64,000 bases of DNA, taken from assembly GCA_963576475.1 (NCBI GenBank), contig OY754970.1, positions 36,917,447-36,981,446 on the forward strand, in the 5' to 3' direction. Source of the stretch: Molanna angustata. Taxonomy: Eukaryota; Arthropoda; Insecta; Trichoptera; Molannidae. A program made the translations under genes and the position numbers. The notes below the pieces were generated by a model. It had not been told where the DNA came from. It did not search any database and worked only from the letters and a program-made list of their open reading frames with translations. Positions 21,404-32,210 of this stretch are shown here, in pieces (position 1 is the stretch's first letter; each line of letters opens with the position of its first letter).

Positions 21404-21600
21404 TACACCTGATAACGATTTCCTCTCCTTGTCCTTTTCTACTCCTTGTTTTGCTATGAAGTGTTTTTTTTAATCCTTTATTTATTTTAATGTACCTATC
21501 TGTTTTTTATCGTATTTTGTAATCTGGCTGATTGTTAGAAATTGCCTGATGGCAATTATCCCAGTGTGTAATATATTTGTTTATATTATTTTTTTTAATG
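21404..21600 (+). mobile_element. Family D LINE 3' UTR fragment
   Basis: It holds the pyrimidine-rich 'tcctctccttgtccttttc' block and 'ttagaaattgcctgatggca', as in the other family D 3' ends. The coding part is absent. Confidence 0.6.
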
Positions 21601-21609
21601 AATATGTCA

Positions 21610-21790
21610 TTTTTTTAAATAAAAAATGAATATGTCCTTGTTATACAAGTACATATACATCTTCCTACGTTCCCTAAAATAAGCAAATAAATGCTTGTGC
21701 TATAGGTGAACGAAATCGGTCGAGGCAGGATTCGAACTCGCGATCACTGGATTATTAGCCCAGCGCGGTAACCATTCTGCCATCGACCCA
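21610..21790 (-). mobile_element. tRNA-derived SINE, type 1
   Basis: On the minus strand the head reads tgggtcgatggcagaatggt and ends in 'gcgagttcgaatcctgcctc', so A- and B-box positions are intact. The body 'gatttcgttcacctatagca' and 'ttttagggaacgtaggaag' follow. It matches 58660-58846 (+) and 34180-34356 (+). Confidence 0.85.
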
Positions 21791-21861
21791 TCTATTGTTA
21801 AACAAGTACATATACATCTTCCTACGTTCCCTAAAATAAGCATATAAATGCTTATTTTAGG
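21791..21861. repeat. Partial SINE tail ending in a perfect hairpin
   Basis: A second copy of the SINE tail (acaagtacatatacatcttc, 'ctacgttccctaaaataag') runs into its own inverse. 'ccctaaaataagcat' is followed by 'ataa' and then 'atgcttattttaggg'. The hairpin suggests a fold-back during copying. Confidence 0.75.
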
Positions 21862-22440
21862 GAATATTTATTTATTTATACATAATATAAACAAATATTA
21901 TGCACACTGGCGGGCTTATTGCTATTAGGCATTTTTTTCCAACCAACCAGATTACAAATTATGGCAAAATCGTGAATGTACATCAACAAAAGTATGAAAG
22001 CAAAAAAAATCAAAGAAAATATATTATGTTTAACAATTAAAACAAAAAAATACTTAAAATACTTCATAGCGAAAACAGGATAGAGAAAAGACAAGGAGAG
22101 GAAATCGGGATCAGGTGCTTAGAGATAAATATTCCTTCTTAAGTTTTTTCTTGAATATACAATGTGAGTTAGACGATGCAATATCCGGACTAAGGCTATT
22201 CCATAATCTTGCTGATTGTACTTCGAACGACGTGCTGATAAATTCTGCATTATGGGTAGGAATGGATAGTGTTGTACGTTCAGCAGTGGAAGTCCATGAT
22301 GGAATAAATAAGTGAATTTGTTTTTGAGATACTGTGGCAGGTTTGGATTAGAGAGAATATTGTGCAATAGTGACAGAATGTGTGTATTGCACCAAGCGCG
22401 CCGGCTTATCAAAGAAGATTGCGATAAGATGATATACCTA
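21862..22440 (-). mobile_element. Family D LINE C-terminus and 3' UTR
   Basis: From the minus strand, 22440 to 22292 reads LISRRAWCNTHILSLLHNIL, then NPNLPQYLKNKF. After a frameshift 22290 to 22111 reads ERTTLSIPTHNAEFISTSFE, VQSARLWNSLSPDIASSNS and FKKKLKKEYLSLST, ending at TGA (22111-22113). The 3' UTR with 'ggttggttggaaaaaaatgcc' and an A/T-rich tail follows to 21862. This is the best preserved C-terminus of the family in the window. Confidence 0.8.
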
Positions 22441-23213
22441 CCTACGATCAATTTTTTTCAACCCAAAGATGAATCTAATACATATATTCTGAAGACCTTT
22501 AATTGTATTGAGATGCACTTCATTTGCATGCAAATACAAAATGATTATATTATGTACAAAAGATAACTAAATAAATATACATATTCTATTAATAAGAATA
22601 AATACATTAATTTAAAATCGTAATTGAGGAAATCGTCGGCAAAGATATAGGTGTGTTTCGCTAGAATGTTACCAAGTCTCTGTATTAGAACCAAAACGAA
22701 ATCGTACTTATCATTACTATTGAAAAAACTTTCGTAATAAAACAAAGAAGTGTGGGGTAAAAGCATTACCTGGGGTTGTATGTTATGATACAGTTGAGAT
22801 GTGGTTAGGAACGATACGAAATTGGACTATAAAAAGTCTATATCGTTAGATACAGATATATCATAACTCAGTACGTATTTACAGTGGAAAGTGTGCCACG
22901 CATCGTCGTGGACTAATGTCTCGTAAAACATGATACATTTTGCCACAAATTCAGTCCCGGGTTCATATTTCATAATATCACCTCACAGTTTATATCATAT
23001 CGTATAGAGGTTAGTAATATTTTATCATTAGTCCTTCCTGAGATCTTTCTCGATGATATGAAGGACGAAAACATAATTCTTCACTTAGAAGGTACATACA
23101 TACATCGTCTACATGATATTACATTATACTTTTATATTACTGCTTAAGTTATATTTGTCATTTTGTTTTTGTTTAAAGAGACTTAGTACTGAAAAAAACT
23201 GAAAACGTATTAG
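22441..23213. other. Unassigned stretch
   Basis: No recognised feature. Short frames only. Confidence 0.4.
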
Positions 23214-25200
23214 GTTAGAGAAGCTATATCAAAAATAGCAAATAAAATAGCAACAGGACCCGACGAAATTCCGACAGAACTATTGAAAACTCTGAACGAT
23301 GACGGAATCACATTTCTTACCGACTTGTTCAATATCATCGTGAGGGATAAGCACGTTCCAGAAGGCTGGAGACATAATAGGCCCAAATTATAGAATAATT
23401 CTCAAGACCGTTCTCCAAATGTGTCATCTCAAGACCATCTTGAGATCATGCTCGAAAATCCGTATTAAAAGTAAAATATGTACGCCGTCTCATTACGCCG
23501 TCGAGAAAGCGTACTCGAAAAAAATGTGGATGCAGCTCTATAAATAAGTACTTTTTCTCGTGAATGGCAATAATTTCATCGTTGTTATGTTGGTAGCAAT
23601 GAGTTGGAATATCTATTTATAGATATTTTGACAATTCGTTGCCTTGGTAATCTTCGAAATTGTAGAGAAATTTATGCATCATAATATTATGATACGTGAT
23701 TAAATAGTGAAAATGTCGACCATTTTGTTCGAAAGAGGAAATGAAATACATATGTATATCTATCATATAGCATATTATGGGAATATGTGTACCTACAGTT
23801 GATAGATCCAGGAAAGGCAGCCATTTCAAAATATGATACAACATACATAGAATAACAACATGATATTTACTGGATGTACCCTAAATTTTATGAAATCTTA
23901 CAAAATTTAATTCACATGATTATTTTATGAATGATTGTACGTTAATTACTCCCAGAAGGTTCTAAATAAGATTCTCGATCCATTTTAGTAGCGTTAATAA
24001 TGTAAACGTCAAAATAGTACCTAATAATGCGAAATTCGTCCGTGTCTATATGCGTCTCTTTTTCGTATAAAGCGCTGTCTCCTTTTCTCTCGTTGAGACC
24101 GTTCTCAAGACAGCGGGATAGCTGTCTCGAAGCAATTTCAACTCTTCTATACATTTCGAGACCAGTCTTGAGATCAAGCTCAGTCACTTTTGTTTCTTTA
24201 ATAACATTTTGGTTGAGAATGTGTTCTCAAGACCAGTCTCACGCTGGAGAACGAATCTATAATTCGGGCCATAGTTTTACTGTACAGGGCCATAAAACTT
24301 ATACCACATACGCTTAAAATATGGGAAATCATAATGCACCAACGGCTACGAGACCTAACTAATATAACATAAAATCAGTGCAGGTTTGTCACAGTATGTG
24401 GAATAGTGGAATATTCTGTATGCAAATGGCATCGTGCTGCTGGGTGATATAGGTATACAGATCATGCTGAACGAGTGGCGAAAAGCATTAGATGACAATG
24501 GACTGAAGATAAGCCGCTCAAAAACTGACCATATGCCATGCTGTTTCTTAGGTCAGCAACCAGCTATAGCAGGCAACACAATTTACTTGCAAAATATACC
24601 CGTCCCTCAAACATCGTCCTTTAAATACTTGGGAAGCAAAATATCACCATTAAGCGACCCTGAAACAGCTGTCGCACATAGCATAAAAAGCGTCTGGATG
24701 AGGTGGAGGTCCCTATATGATGTGTTATGTGACAAGGGAATGCCTGTAAGAGTCAAAGGTCAAGTAAATAAGACGGTAGTTACACCCGCAATGACTCGGA
24801 ATGCTGGTCACTAATGCAGAAACACCAAAAAGATGCACACGGCGGAAATGAAGATGCTAAGGTGGGATGGGGGTCTGACAAAGTTTGATAAAGTGAGGAA
24901 TGTCCACGTCCGTGGTAGTTTCAAAGTGGCCCCAATAGACGAAAAACAGTCGAAAACAGGCTTAGATGGTATGGCCACATTTTGAGACGACCGACGGACA
25001 ATATGATAAATAAAGTCTTGGACATCAAGACTCCAGCGATAAGACCATGCAGACCACCAGCCACATGGCTGTCGAGCATCAAGAAGCATCTGCGAGAGAG
25101 GGACCTGAATCCTGATCTGGCACAGGACAGGCGAGTTTGGCGAAATAGAATAAGGAGAGCCGACCCCAAGTAAACGGGACAAAGGCGAAGAAGAAAATAT
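23214..25200 (+). mobile_element. RTE-like LINE reverse transcriptase, split by an 891-bp DNA element
   Basis: The N-terminal RT block reads EAISKIANKIATGPDEIPTE and continues to HVPEGWR at about 23370. An inserted element follows (23380-24270). The LINE resumes at 24313 with LKIWEIIMHQRLRDLTNIT, stop, NQCRF. It then has an apparent internal deletion and continues at 24419 with YANGIVLLGD, where functional RTs have YADD. LNEWRKALDDNGLKISRSKT and SFKYLGSKISP follow, then RWRSLYDVLCDKGMPVRVKG. After frame changes the end reads LRRPTDNMINKVLDIKTP and RPPATWLSSIKKHLRERDLN, stopping at 25171-25173. Several frames, at least one stop and the missing palm segment make it non-functional. Confidence 0.85.
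23380..24270. mobile_element. 891-bp inverted-repeat element inserted in the RTE-like LINE
   Basis: The ends GGCCCAAATTATAGAAT and, inverted, GGCCCGAATTATAGATT match, with 'gttctc' and 'ctcaagac' subterminal repeats on both sides. The flanking LINE reading frame defines the insertion independently. ATA lies on both sides (23377-23379 and 24271-24273) as a possible 3-bp duplication. No transposase is visible. The internal minus-strand frame 23942-24187 has no known motif. Confidence 0.8.
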
Positions 25201-25574
25201 TTGTATTTTATTTTGTCCCCATATACATTACAACAATAAAAAACATGGGAATAAATGAATATTGAGAAATCCCGTAAAAAAGTATTCAATATAAAAAATA
25301 ATAATGATCACTGTCGTAACGTCTCTTATTTTTGTGATAAACATATATAATTGTTTACAAAGCGATATACGATATAATTGATATAAAATCATGTCTTTCA
25401 TACCAATTCTAAGAACAATCATTTCAGGTGCTTGGAATAATAATAAGATATATGATACTTTTTCTTAAGAGGGCGCCTGCTTCCAGCAGAGTATACTACT
25501 ACTCGAATCATTTTGGAAAAAAAACTAATATAGTTTTGATATTTATGAAGAAAAACATTTCTCAACTTATATTT
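25201..25574. other. Unassigned AT-rich stretch
   Basis: Probably includes the 3' tail of the RTE-like LINE. Nothing else was recognised. Confidence 0.35.
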
Positions 25575-26020
25575 TTACTGACAAACATTTTAACATCTCA
25601 ATAGAGACGAAGTTGGAATATAATAGAAGAGCCAGGAACTCAAGCCACCTACAGGGCTTACGACCTGTCATCGGCTGGTTTACGTGATCACTTTATGCGC
25701 TTGCGCAACGTTCACCAATTATGTCTTCTTATTGAGTTCCCTTATTAATGTAATTTTTGAAAGTTCTATGTATTTGAATAATGTGTAACAATTCACATGA
25801 AAATAAGGAATTATTCTATTGCCATCTATGAAGTAACGAAGAAGACTTATTTTGTAACGCTATCTATTGAGAAATTAGTATATTTGTAAACAATGAAAGC
25901 AACAGTCCTTATAAATGAGGTTGCGGTGTCTCGCACAGATGTCACCCCTGAACTGAAAATATCATTTGACTCCCGACTGAGAAAAAAATCCAATTTTTGC
26001 GTATATGCAATTAAAAAATA
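25575..26020 (+). mobile_element. Family A, most complete copy (A8)
   Basis: The core (25594-25745) is followed by the body: 'gaaagttctatgtatt', 'atctatgaagtaacgaag', 'cgctatctattgag', 'aaacaatgaaagcaacag' and 'tcacccctgaactg'. The distal terminus carries 'tttgactcccgactgag' and 'gcgtatatgcaatt'. That terminus is the inverse of the terminal block at 4751 and 8651, so the family has inverted ends. The near terminus is worn away here. There is no coding frame. Confidence 0.8.
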
Positions 26021-26044
26021 TTCCATTCCTCAGTTTTTTAATTA

Positions 26045-26220
26045 TGTTCTGTATAATATCCTTGTTGAAAAATAATAAACATACCTACCCAAATTTTAAC
26101 ATTTATGATATATTTCTAATAAAGTATAAGGCGTAGAGTAATATTTTTTTTGTAAATAAGAACACAAAAATATCTGGAAAAATATGTCTCGACATTTGCA
26201 TTTAACATTTATTTCGCAGT
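26045..26220 (+). mobile_element. Fragment of the TTAA foldback family
   Basis: It shares 'tataaggcgtagagtaata' and 'aatatctggaaaaatatg' in the same order with 30755-30835, which lies inside the TTAA-flanked element. It is truncated on both sides. Confidence 0.65.
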
Positions 26221-26936
26221 GGAGCTGGATGTAGCATTGTATATGTGTGTGCGTGTGTGGGTTTGAGGGTGTGCGAATGTCTAACAAAATAATATATTTA
26301 TCTGAAATAATATGCTTCTATAACAAATACGGTAGGTACATTGGATCTATTGATGACATGTTTCTTTATAGTACATTATTTTATGTCCTGTCACGTAGAT
26401 ATTCTTCTCTAGTATCTCATTTCAATTGCGTAGCAAAATATCTTAAATATGAGATTTAATAAACATTCTTAGAAATTATTATTTTAACTTTGACATTATG
26501 ATGTAATTATAAGATTAATAAAGACACGTCACTGCCAATGAGATGAAATAAGACATTTTAGAGATGTTCAAGATTCTAATTAAGTCACACAACTATATTA
26601 CACAAGCACCTATATAAATGTTTTCATTAAATTAACTAATTTGAAACAAGTAATCATTCAATCATATGCACAGCTTCACAATTCAAATATAGGTATATGT
26701 TCTTATTTATGTAACAAACCAATAAAACCACAGATTAACTCATGAATACTTATTTATAAATTTTAATCAAATAATATAATGATAATTTTGTTTAATTATA
26801 TTATTTGTCTTATCAGGCAAACTCATTCTACATATTATGTTATATACAAGCAACCAATTAATTATAAGTTTCCACACTAAAAGAACTATGTTATGATAAT
26901 TCACGATTAGCAAATACGCTACAATTCTTTTAACAA
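26221..26936. other. Unassigned AT-rich stretch with a short TG run
   Basis: A GT-rich run at 26240-26262 is the only feature noted. Confidence 0.4.
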
Positions 26937-27740
26937 CTAGTTGCATGTAACACATGAGATCCAACTGTCGATAGCGATATTATGTATAGTTGAAGAATAT
27001 GTACCAAACTATAAACCCATAAATACAAATTATTGAATATTGTCAGATATTTTGTTTTCTATACAACATATGTAGGTATGTATGTCAAGATAGGATAGTA
27101 TGGAGGAAGGTCCTTTTTTCCTACCCAGAATATGAAAATAGCATGATGGTTTGTATGTATGTTTGAAGATGAAGAATCAAACTATTAAGTCTTCTTACAT
27201 ATTATGTATAGGCGACTGCCATACAAAATGTATGAAGCAATGTCGTCACTAAATTCAATTTTTAAAAAAATTGTTAAAAAAAATTGAGATCTTCTACTAC
27301 AATGCTAATATTTTTTATAGAAAATTAAATTATCTAGTTGGGGTGTTTCGGCTTTTTTCGATAATTGTAAAAGTTTTGGAAAAATAGGCGGTTAAACTCA
27401 TAAATTTATGATAAAAAAAAATACTTTTCTTAATTAAAAATGTTCGAGAAACCCTGGAAATTTTTTGAAAAAACTAATTTGAGATTTTGTATTTGTCTAT
27501 GTTTGTACCAATTTTCAGCGTTCTAACTTTTATGGTTTCTGAGATATATGGAAAAATAAAATAAAAATTCAAAAGTTGATAACCCCTGACTGAAACAAAA
27601 ATTCAAAATTTTGAGTAAAAAAGTTTTGTAGGCCTGTAACTGTTTATATATTCTGAAATTTTAGGCTCTGTAAATTGAGCGGATCAAAAGTTATAAGGGA
27701 CACACACACACACACACACAGACACACACACAGACACACA

Positions 27741-27779
<39 letters not shown>

Positions 27780-27976
27780 ACGAAATGTTCTACTCCGAAT
27801 TCTGAGTAAATCCGTGTATGGAACATATATGCTGCGAAGCCTCTAAGTTGGTGTTTTTTGACTTCAAAGTTGGAAAAGCCGTGAAAAAAGTAGACCTCTC
27901 CATACAATTCTCGCGTATTCTGGCTTGAAACATTGTCGATATGTTAAGAGAACAAAGTTCTCCTGAACAAATCGAC
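26937..27976 (-). mobile_element. Family B element, full-length copy (B3)
   Basis: It runs from 'aactagttgcatgtaacaca' and 'gatccaactgtcgatagcg' to 'caaatcgacagttgg'. The short ends CCAACTGTCGAT and ATCGACAGTTGG are inverted relative to each other. The (CA)-rich tract at 27702-27781 sits at the same place as in the other copies, always next to 'gcggatcaaaagttataagg'. About 1.04 kb and non-coding. The frames rich in CV repeats come from the microsatellite. Confidence 0.85.
27702..27781. repeat. (CA)n microsatellite within family B
   Basis: CA repeats broken by CAGACA units, about 80 bases. Confidence 0.95.
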
Positions 27977-28029
27977 AGTTGGATTAAATTATACATTTTA
28001 GATGCAAAGCGGCTTAAACTTGTATACCA

Positions 28030-28435
28030 TGCCATTCCATACCGTGACGCCCTTTCCCTATTTGGGGTAGGCACAGAGAACCGAACGCCTGACTCCTCTC
28101 TCTCTTGACATACATTTCTCGCTTCGTTCACGTCCATGCATCATCGTCACGTACACGCTCTTCTTTTATTCTTACTTCTTACGTCTCCATCTTTCAAAAT
28201 TCCATTTATGTGTTCGTGCCAACTTTTCCTTGGCCATTTTATCAGCCTTATATATTTTTTTTTGTCAGAGGGTCATCACTCATTCATTCTGTGTGGCTAA
28301 ACCACCTTAAGGCATTATTTTTCATCATACTTATGATACCTCATTCAATCATACATTCTCGTCTAATATCCTCATTTCTTATTATATCATACACCGTGAA
28401 CTTGTGTATTGTTAATATATTGTGTACCTATCTAT
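28030..28435 (-). mobile_element. LINE 3' end and eroded C-terminus (family H)
   Basis: On the minus strand it follows the 51040-51715 copy. The 3' end carries the 'cggttctctgtgcctacccc' block, then segments matching the 'MDVNEARNVCQERE' region (compare NVDEARDACQDR at 51587), then strongly eroded sequence. No continuous frame. Confidence 0.65.
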
Positions 28436-28454
28436 TAAATTGAATTGTTTTTAT

Positions 28455-28622
28455 CTTATATCATAGTTGTTATGTATAAGTTTAATCCTTTTTTCTTCCC
28501 TTTCTTTCCGTCACAGGAAAACATACAATGATTGTTAGTTATATTTTTATTTATTTTTTGTTGTAATGTGATTGTTACATGACAATTGTAATAAGTCTGT
28601 TGTTTGTTTATTTATTTTATGG
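28455..28622 (+). repeat. Dispersed repeat, LINE 3' UTR-like (copy 2 of 2)
   Basis: Same block order as 4225-4400, including 'gtcacaggaaaacatacaat' and 'attttttgttgtaatgtg'. Confidence 0.55.
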
Positions 28623-28636
28623 TGTAGGTTTTTTTA

Positions 28637-29463
28637 TCTGTATATATATAATTCTTCCGTACGTGTGTATGTCACTGAACTCCTGCTAAACGGCTGAACC
28701 GATTTTGATGAAACTTTTTGTGTGTGTTTATGTGAGTCCCTGAATGGATTAGATTCACAAAAAGGAATTTTATACATTTATAAATATCAATCGTTATAAA
28801 TATGTTCGGAATATGCATTTTGAATAGTGCCAACATTGCTTTCCGATATGTCATATTAAGCAATGTTGGTTATGTCATTAAAACTTGATGTTTTCTCGGC
28901 GCTGTCTGTGGTATTTGTTTTTGTTGTTTTCATATTTTTAATATTTTATGAAATTACTATTCGTATGATTATTTATTATTATTGTATAAAGTTTTTAATT
29001 TTTTTATTTTCAAATTAAATATTTCAATTAATTTGTTAATATTATATTAAATTATTTAGTTTTATGTATATTATTATCATTATATAATCGTGTGATATTA
29101 TTACATTGTGATATAATATTCTGTTCTTGATAGCCAAATTTTATAAATGTCCGCAATGTAAAAGTGAGGTTATAAATAAATATTTTGTGATTGAAACGTC
29201 AAGATCAAACAACAAACGTATATGTGAGGAGAGAGAGAGAATATTAGTGTGTATCCCATCAGGGCGGGGTAATCGAAACTATAACAGGCAACAAATACCC
29301 ATTCTGAATGTTGCAATTTTTAGGTGAGGCAATATGTGGGTATACACGTATGTGTCATGCTTCCTTTTATAAGGTAATCCACATCCATTTTTATGTTTTT
29401 TTAAACCAGCTAATGACAGGCAAGTCAACATTCGTGCAGGACAACGTCTGTCGGGTCTGCTAG
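28637..29463 (+). mobile_element. Non-autonomous Helitron, 827 bp
   Basis: The 5' end is TC (TCTGTATATATATAATTC) preceded by A (28636). The 3' end is CTAG (29460-29463) followed by T (29464). Insertion between A and T without duplication is the known habit of Helitrons. Just before the CTAG lies a short GC-rich segment (gcaggacaacgtctgtcggg) that can form the usual subterminal hairpin. The 5' portion ('ctcctgctaaacggctgaac', 'gattttgatgaaactttttg') resembles the 5' region I know from lepidopteran Helitrons. There is no Rep/helicase frame. The 66-codon frame at 29127-29327 is not recognised. Confidence 0.9.
29300..29392 (+). repeat. Segment inside the Helitron shared with another repeat
   Basis: The order 'ctgaatgttgcaatttttag', 'ggtgaggc', 'tatgtgggtatac', 'gtgtcatgcttccttttata', 'aggtaatccacatcc' is matched in reverse by 48740-48840 (a retroelement 3' end). 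The Helitron may have captured it, or both carry a common older repeat. Confidence 0.65.
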
Positions 29464-29464
29464 T

Positions 29465-30007
29465 ATCCTATAAATTTCAAGCCGTATCAAAATATTGAAG
29501 ACTGCAGATATCAACCGCTCATATTATAAATTATTCTTCGAGGAAACTGCTATTTAATTTCATTATTTTTCCTAAGATTTGTGCATTTTCTGATGCAAGT
29601 CATACATTACGAAGACTCATGACGTAATCATGACTTCTCATACTTCGTTTCTTACTTTTAGATCGGTTTCTCATTTATTTCAAGTCGCGTTAGATCCAGT
29701 GACAGCAAAAATACATTTCGTTTCTGTTATATGTTTAGATGTCTTTTTATTGTCTACCTGTCGTCGACAAAAATGTTTTCATTCTTAGAAGCTATTGTGA
29801 GAGTTGTGTGATACAATTTTTCTACTCAATTTATTTTTCTCGTCTCTTTTCTGAACAGTCACATCGCGGACTTGTTTTTATCGCAATTCCGTTTGATATA
29901 TCTATCAATACAACACCTGCATCCATCTAAAACACACCTCTATCATAGAAATACCCTGAACTAGTGTGATAAGTTATGTTCTTTTCATTAATAATGTATC
30001 ATTTAAA
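29465..30007. other. Unassigned stretch
   Basis: No recognised feature. The frame 29739-29930 has no known motif. Confidence 0.4.
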
Positions 30008-30140
30008 AAAAAAGGAACGTGGCTTTATGAATGCTGTATGTATGATAAAGATAAATATATTTTTATGTATTTTTGCATCACATGGTTAGAAGAGTTTTAA
30101 ATAGTAAACCATTTAAATTCAGTCTCAGTGGATGATACAC
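30008..30140 (+). repeat. Dispersed 130-bp repeat (copy 1 of 2)
   Basis: It shares 'aaggaacgtggcttta', 'gctgtatgtatgataaagat', 'ttttgcatcaca', 'ggttagaagagtttt' and 'gtctcagtggatgataca' with 37743-37873 in the same order. Non-coding. Confidence 0.75.
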
Positions 30141-30551
30141 AAATTTAAGATAATTGGCGCATATTTTCAGAATTATTACTCTAGGCGGTACAGACACACC
30201 TGCTATTTTTTTACAAACGATCATTGTACGTTAGCTTTTAATGGGAGCCATATTTTTCTTTACTGAATAAATTTAAAAACAATAACATGGATCAATACAG
30301 AATATCGTGTCAGCACAAACCGAAAAATATTTTAAAGTATCGGCAGCATTTATGTTTACAAAAATATACTAAAAATGGACTGCACAGTAATGGATATTTA
30401 TTAACACCGACTTGAATCCAAAAGTTTAAATAATTCACAATTACCTACCTATAAGTTAATTTACTATACATACTTATATTTATTTGATATTCAATATTGT
30501 ACACTTCCCTACACTTTTTGTAAGTAACGACTTTGTTTATTAATTTATTTA

Positions 30552-31241
30552 TTAAGGGGGGGACTGCTGCCAACGTACCTGTTTTTCAATTTGATATACC
30601 ATCATTATTTCTTATCAAATCGTTTTGAAAAAAATAATTTAGATAGTTTGGGTATTAATAAACAAAAATATACCTTAACTTTTTGATAATTTTCTGTATG
30701 AATTCTTGTAGAAAAATAATGGCATACTCCGATTTTCAACTTTTATCATATATTTTTAATAAACTATAAGGCGTAGAGTAATATATTTTTGTTTAAATTA
30801 AAGAAGACAAAAATATCTATAAAAATATGATGTGACGTTGCATTAATGCTTCAGGTTTAGTAAATAAACATAAAAAAACATTTAATTCCATTCAGCGCCA
30901 TTGCGTAATAAAAGTTTTTTTGGTTTATTTACTTAACCTGATGCGTTACTGTAACGTCATATCATATTTTTCCAGGTATTTAGTTCTTCTTTAATTTATA
31001 AAAAAAATATTGCTCTATACCTTATATTTTTTTAGAAATTTAAGATAAATGTCTAAAATCGGGGTATGCTTATTATTTTCCTACAAGAATGTATACAGAA
31101 CATAATCAAAAAGTTAAGGTATATTTCTCTTTATTAATATCCAAACTAACTAGGTTATTTTTTTCAAAATGAATCGTTCAGTAATAATGGTGGTATATCA
31201 AATTGAAAAAATAGGTACGTTGGCAGCAGTCACCCTCTTAA
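30552..31241. mobile_element. 682-bp foldback element flanked by TTAA
   Basis: TTAA lies at 30552-30555 and 31238-31241. The inner ends GGGGGGACTGCTGCCAACGT and, inverted, GAGGGTGACTGCTGCCAACG match. The matching continues far inward: 'tttgatataccatcattatt', 'agttaaggtatattt', 'cggagtatgcc'-like and 'taaggcgtagagtaatat'-like blocks all have mirror copies, so most of the element folds on itself with arms near 300 bases. TTAA duplications are the known habit of piggyBac-type elements. The G-rich ends fit that only loosely, so the assignment is inference. No transposase. Confidence 0.85.
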
Positions 31242-32002
31242 GAGAAAAACAATTACACATCACACATACACATTTTTGTTTTATAAATAATAAATTTGAT
31301 TTATATGTGCAATCACAATATTACCCTTAGAGAAGTTAAAATGTAAACATAGACGTGCTAAGAGATTAAGATAGAGATAAAAGTAATAACATATAAAAAA
31401 ATCAATACTTATTGAAAAAACATATTATGAAGTATAGTTTGGAATACACAAGAATGACGTCACTCATATACCTAACATTACTTCCTCAACAGTGCATTCC
31501 AGCCATACCCAGGTCCTAAGAGGTTGTATCAGTGATTTTTTTTTAACTTTCCCTTTTGGATATAGATTCAGATGTACCTAATAAAAATGTCAATATGTTC
31601 ATTGAATTGTTCATTAAAGTTTTTATTTTACATATTCTATAAAGCGGTATCCTGAATCCTGCATTAGTTTTCGGAGTGTTTGTAAAAAAAAAGTTGGCGC
31701 TTTCTCGACTTTGTTGCCAAATGGAAACTCCTTCAAGCTAACCATTGTTTCCAGTCCAGAAAAGCAAGAATTTCGTGAAAAATAGTTTCAAGTAAATTTC
31801 TTCATTGCTTGGGATCGCATCCAAGATGCCCTTATTATAGTTGATCCTCATTGATTTTCTTGTATAAAATTAATACGAAAGATATGATCAATATCAGGGC
31901 ATAGCCTGATGGTTGTCGTTAGAATTTTTTTTGTTTATAAGTAAGAAGGTCAATAGGTAAGATAATATGAAAAATATCATTTATTTATTTATTTAATATT
32001 GA
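31242..32002. other. Unassigned AT-rich stretch
   Basis: Nothing was recognised. Confidence 0.4.
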
Positions 32003-32210
32003 TTCTCGGGCAACTAACAGGTGCTATGTCAAATATTAATTTAACAAGCACCAAATAACAAGTTGCCACATGCTAGAGACTTACTATATTAATCGTCTCA
32101 CAGATCCAGACTGAAAACACAATTAAAAAATGTGTCTCCACCGGGAATCGAACCCGGGACATTTGGATATGCAGTCAGATACCCAACCAACTGAACTTCG
32201 AAGGCCGACT
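32003..32210 (-). mobile_element. tRNA-derived SINE, type 2, near full length
   Basis: The minus strand reads, from 32210, 'cggccttcgaagttcagttg', 'gttgggtatctgactgcata' and 'gtcccgggttcgattcccgg', that is, A- and B-box regions in order. The body with 'tagcatgtggcaacttgtta' and 'cctgttagttgcccgagaat' follows. The anticodon stem is not intact, so it is not a tRNA gene. Confidence 0.85.

Noticed and set aside
24027..24317. 96-codon frame inside the 891-bp element as a transposase remnant
   Set aside because: No catalytic or DNA-binding motif is visible, and the frame overlaps the element end and the LINE beyond it.
27644..27907. Frames rich in alternating cysteine and valine (also near 13427, 59484 and 59585)
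   Set aside because: They are translations of the (CA)n tract inside family B and have no independent support.
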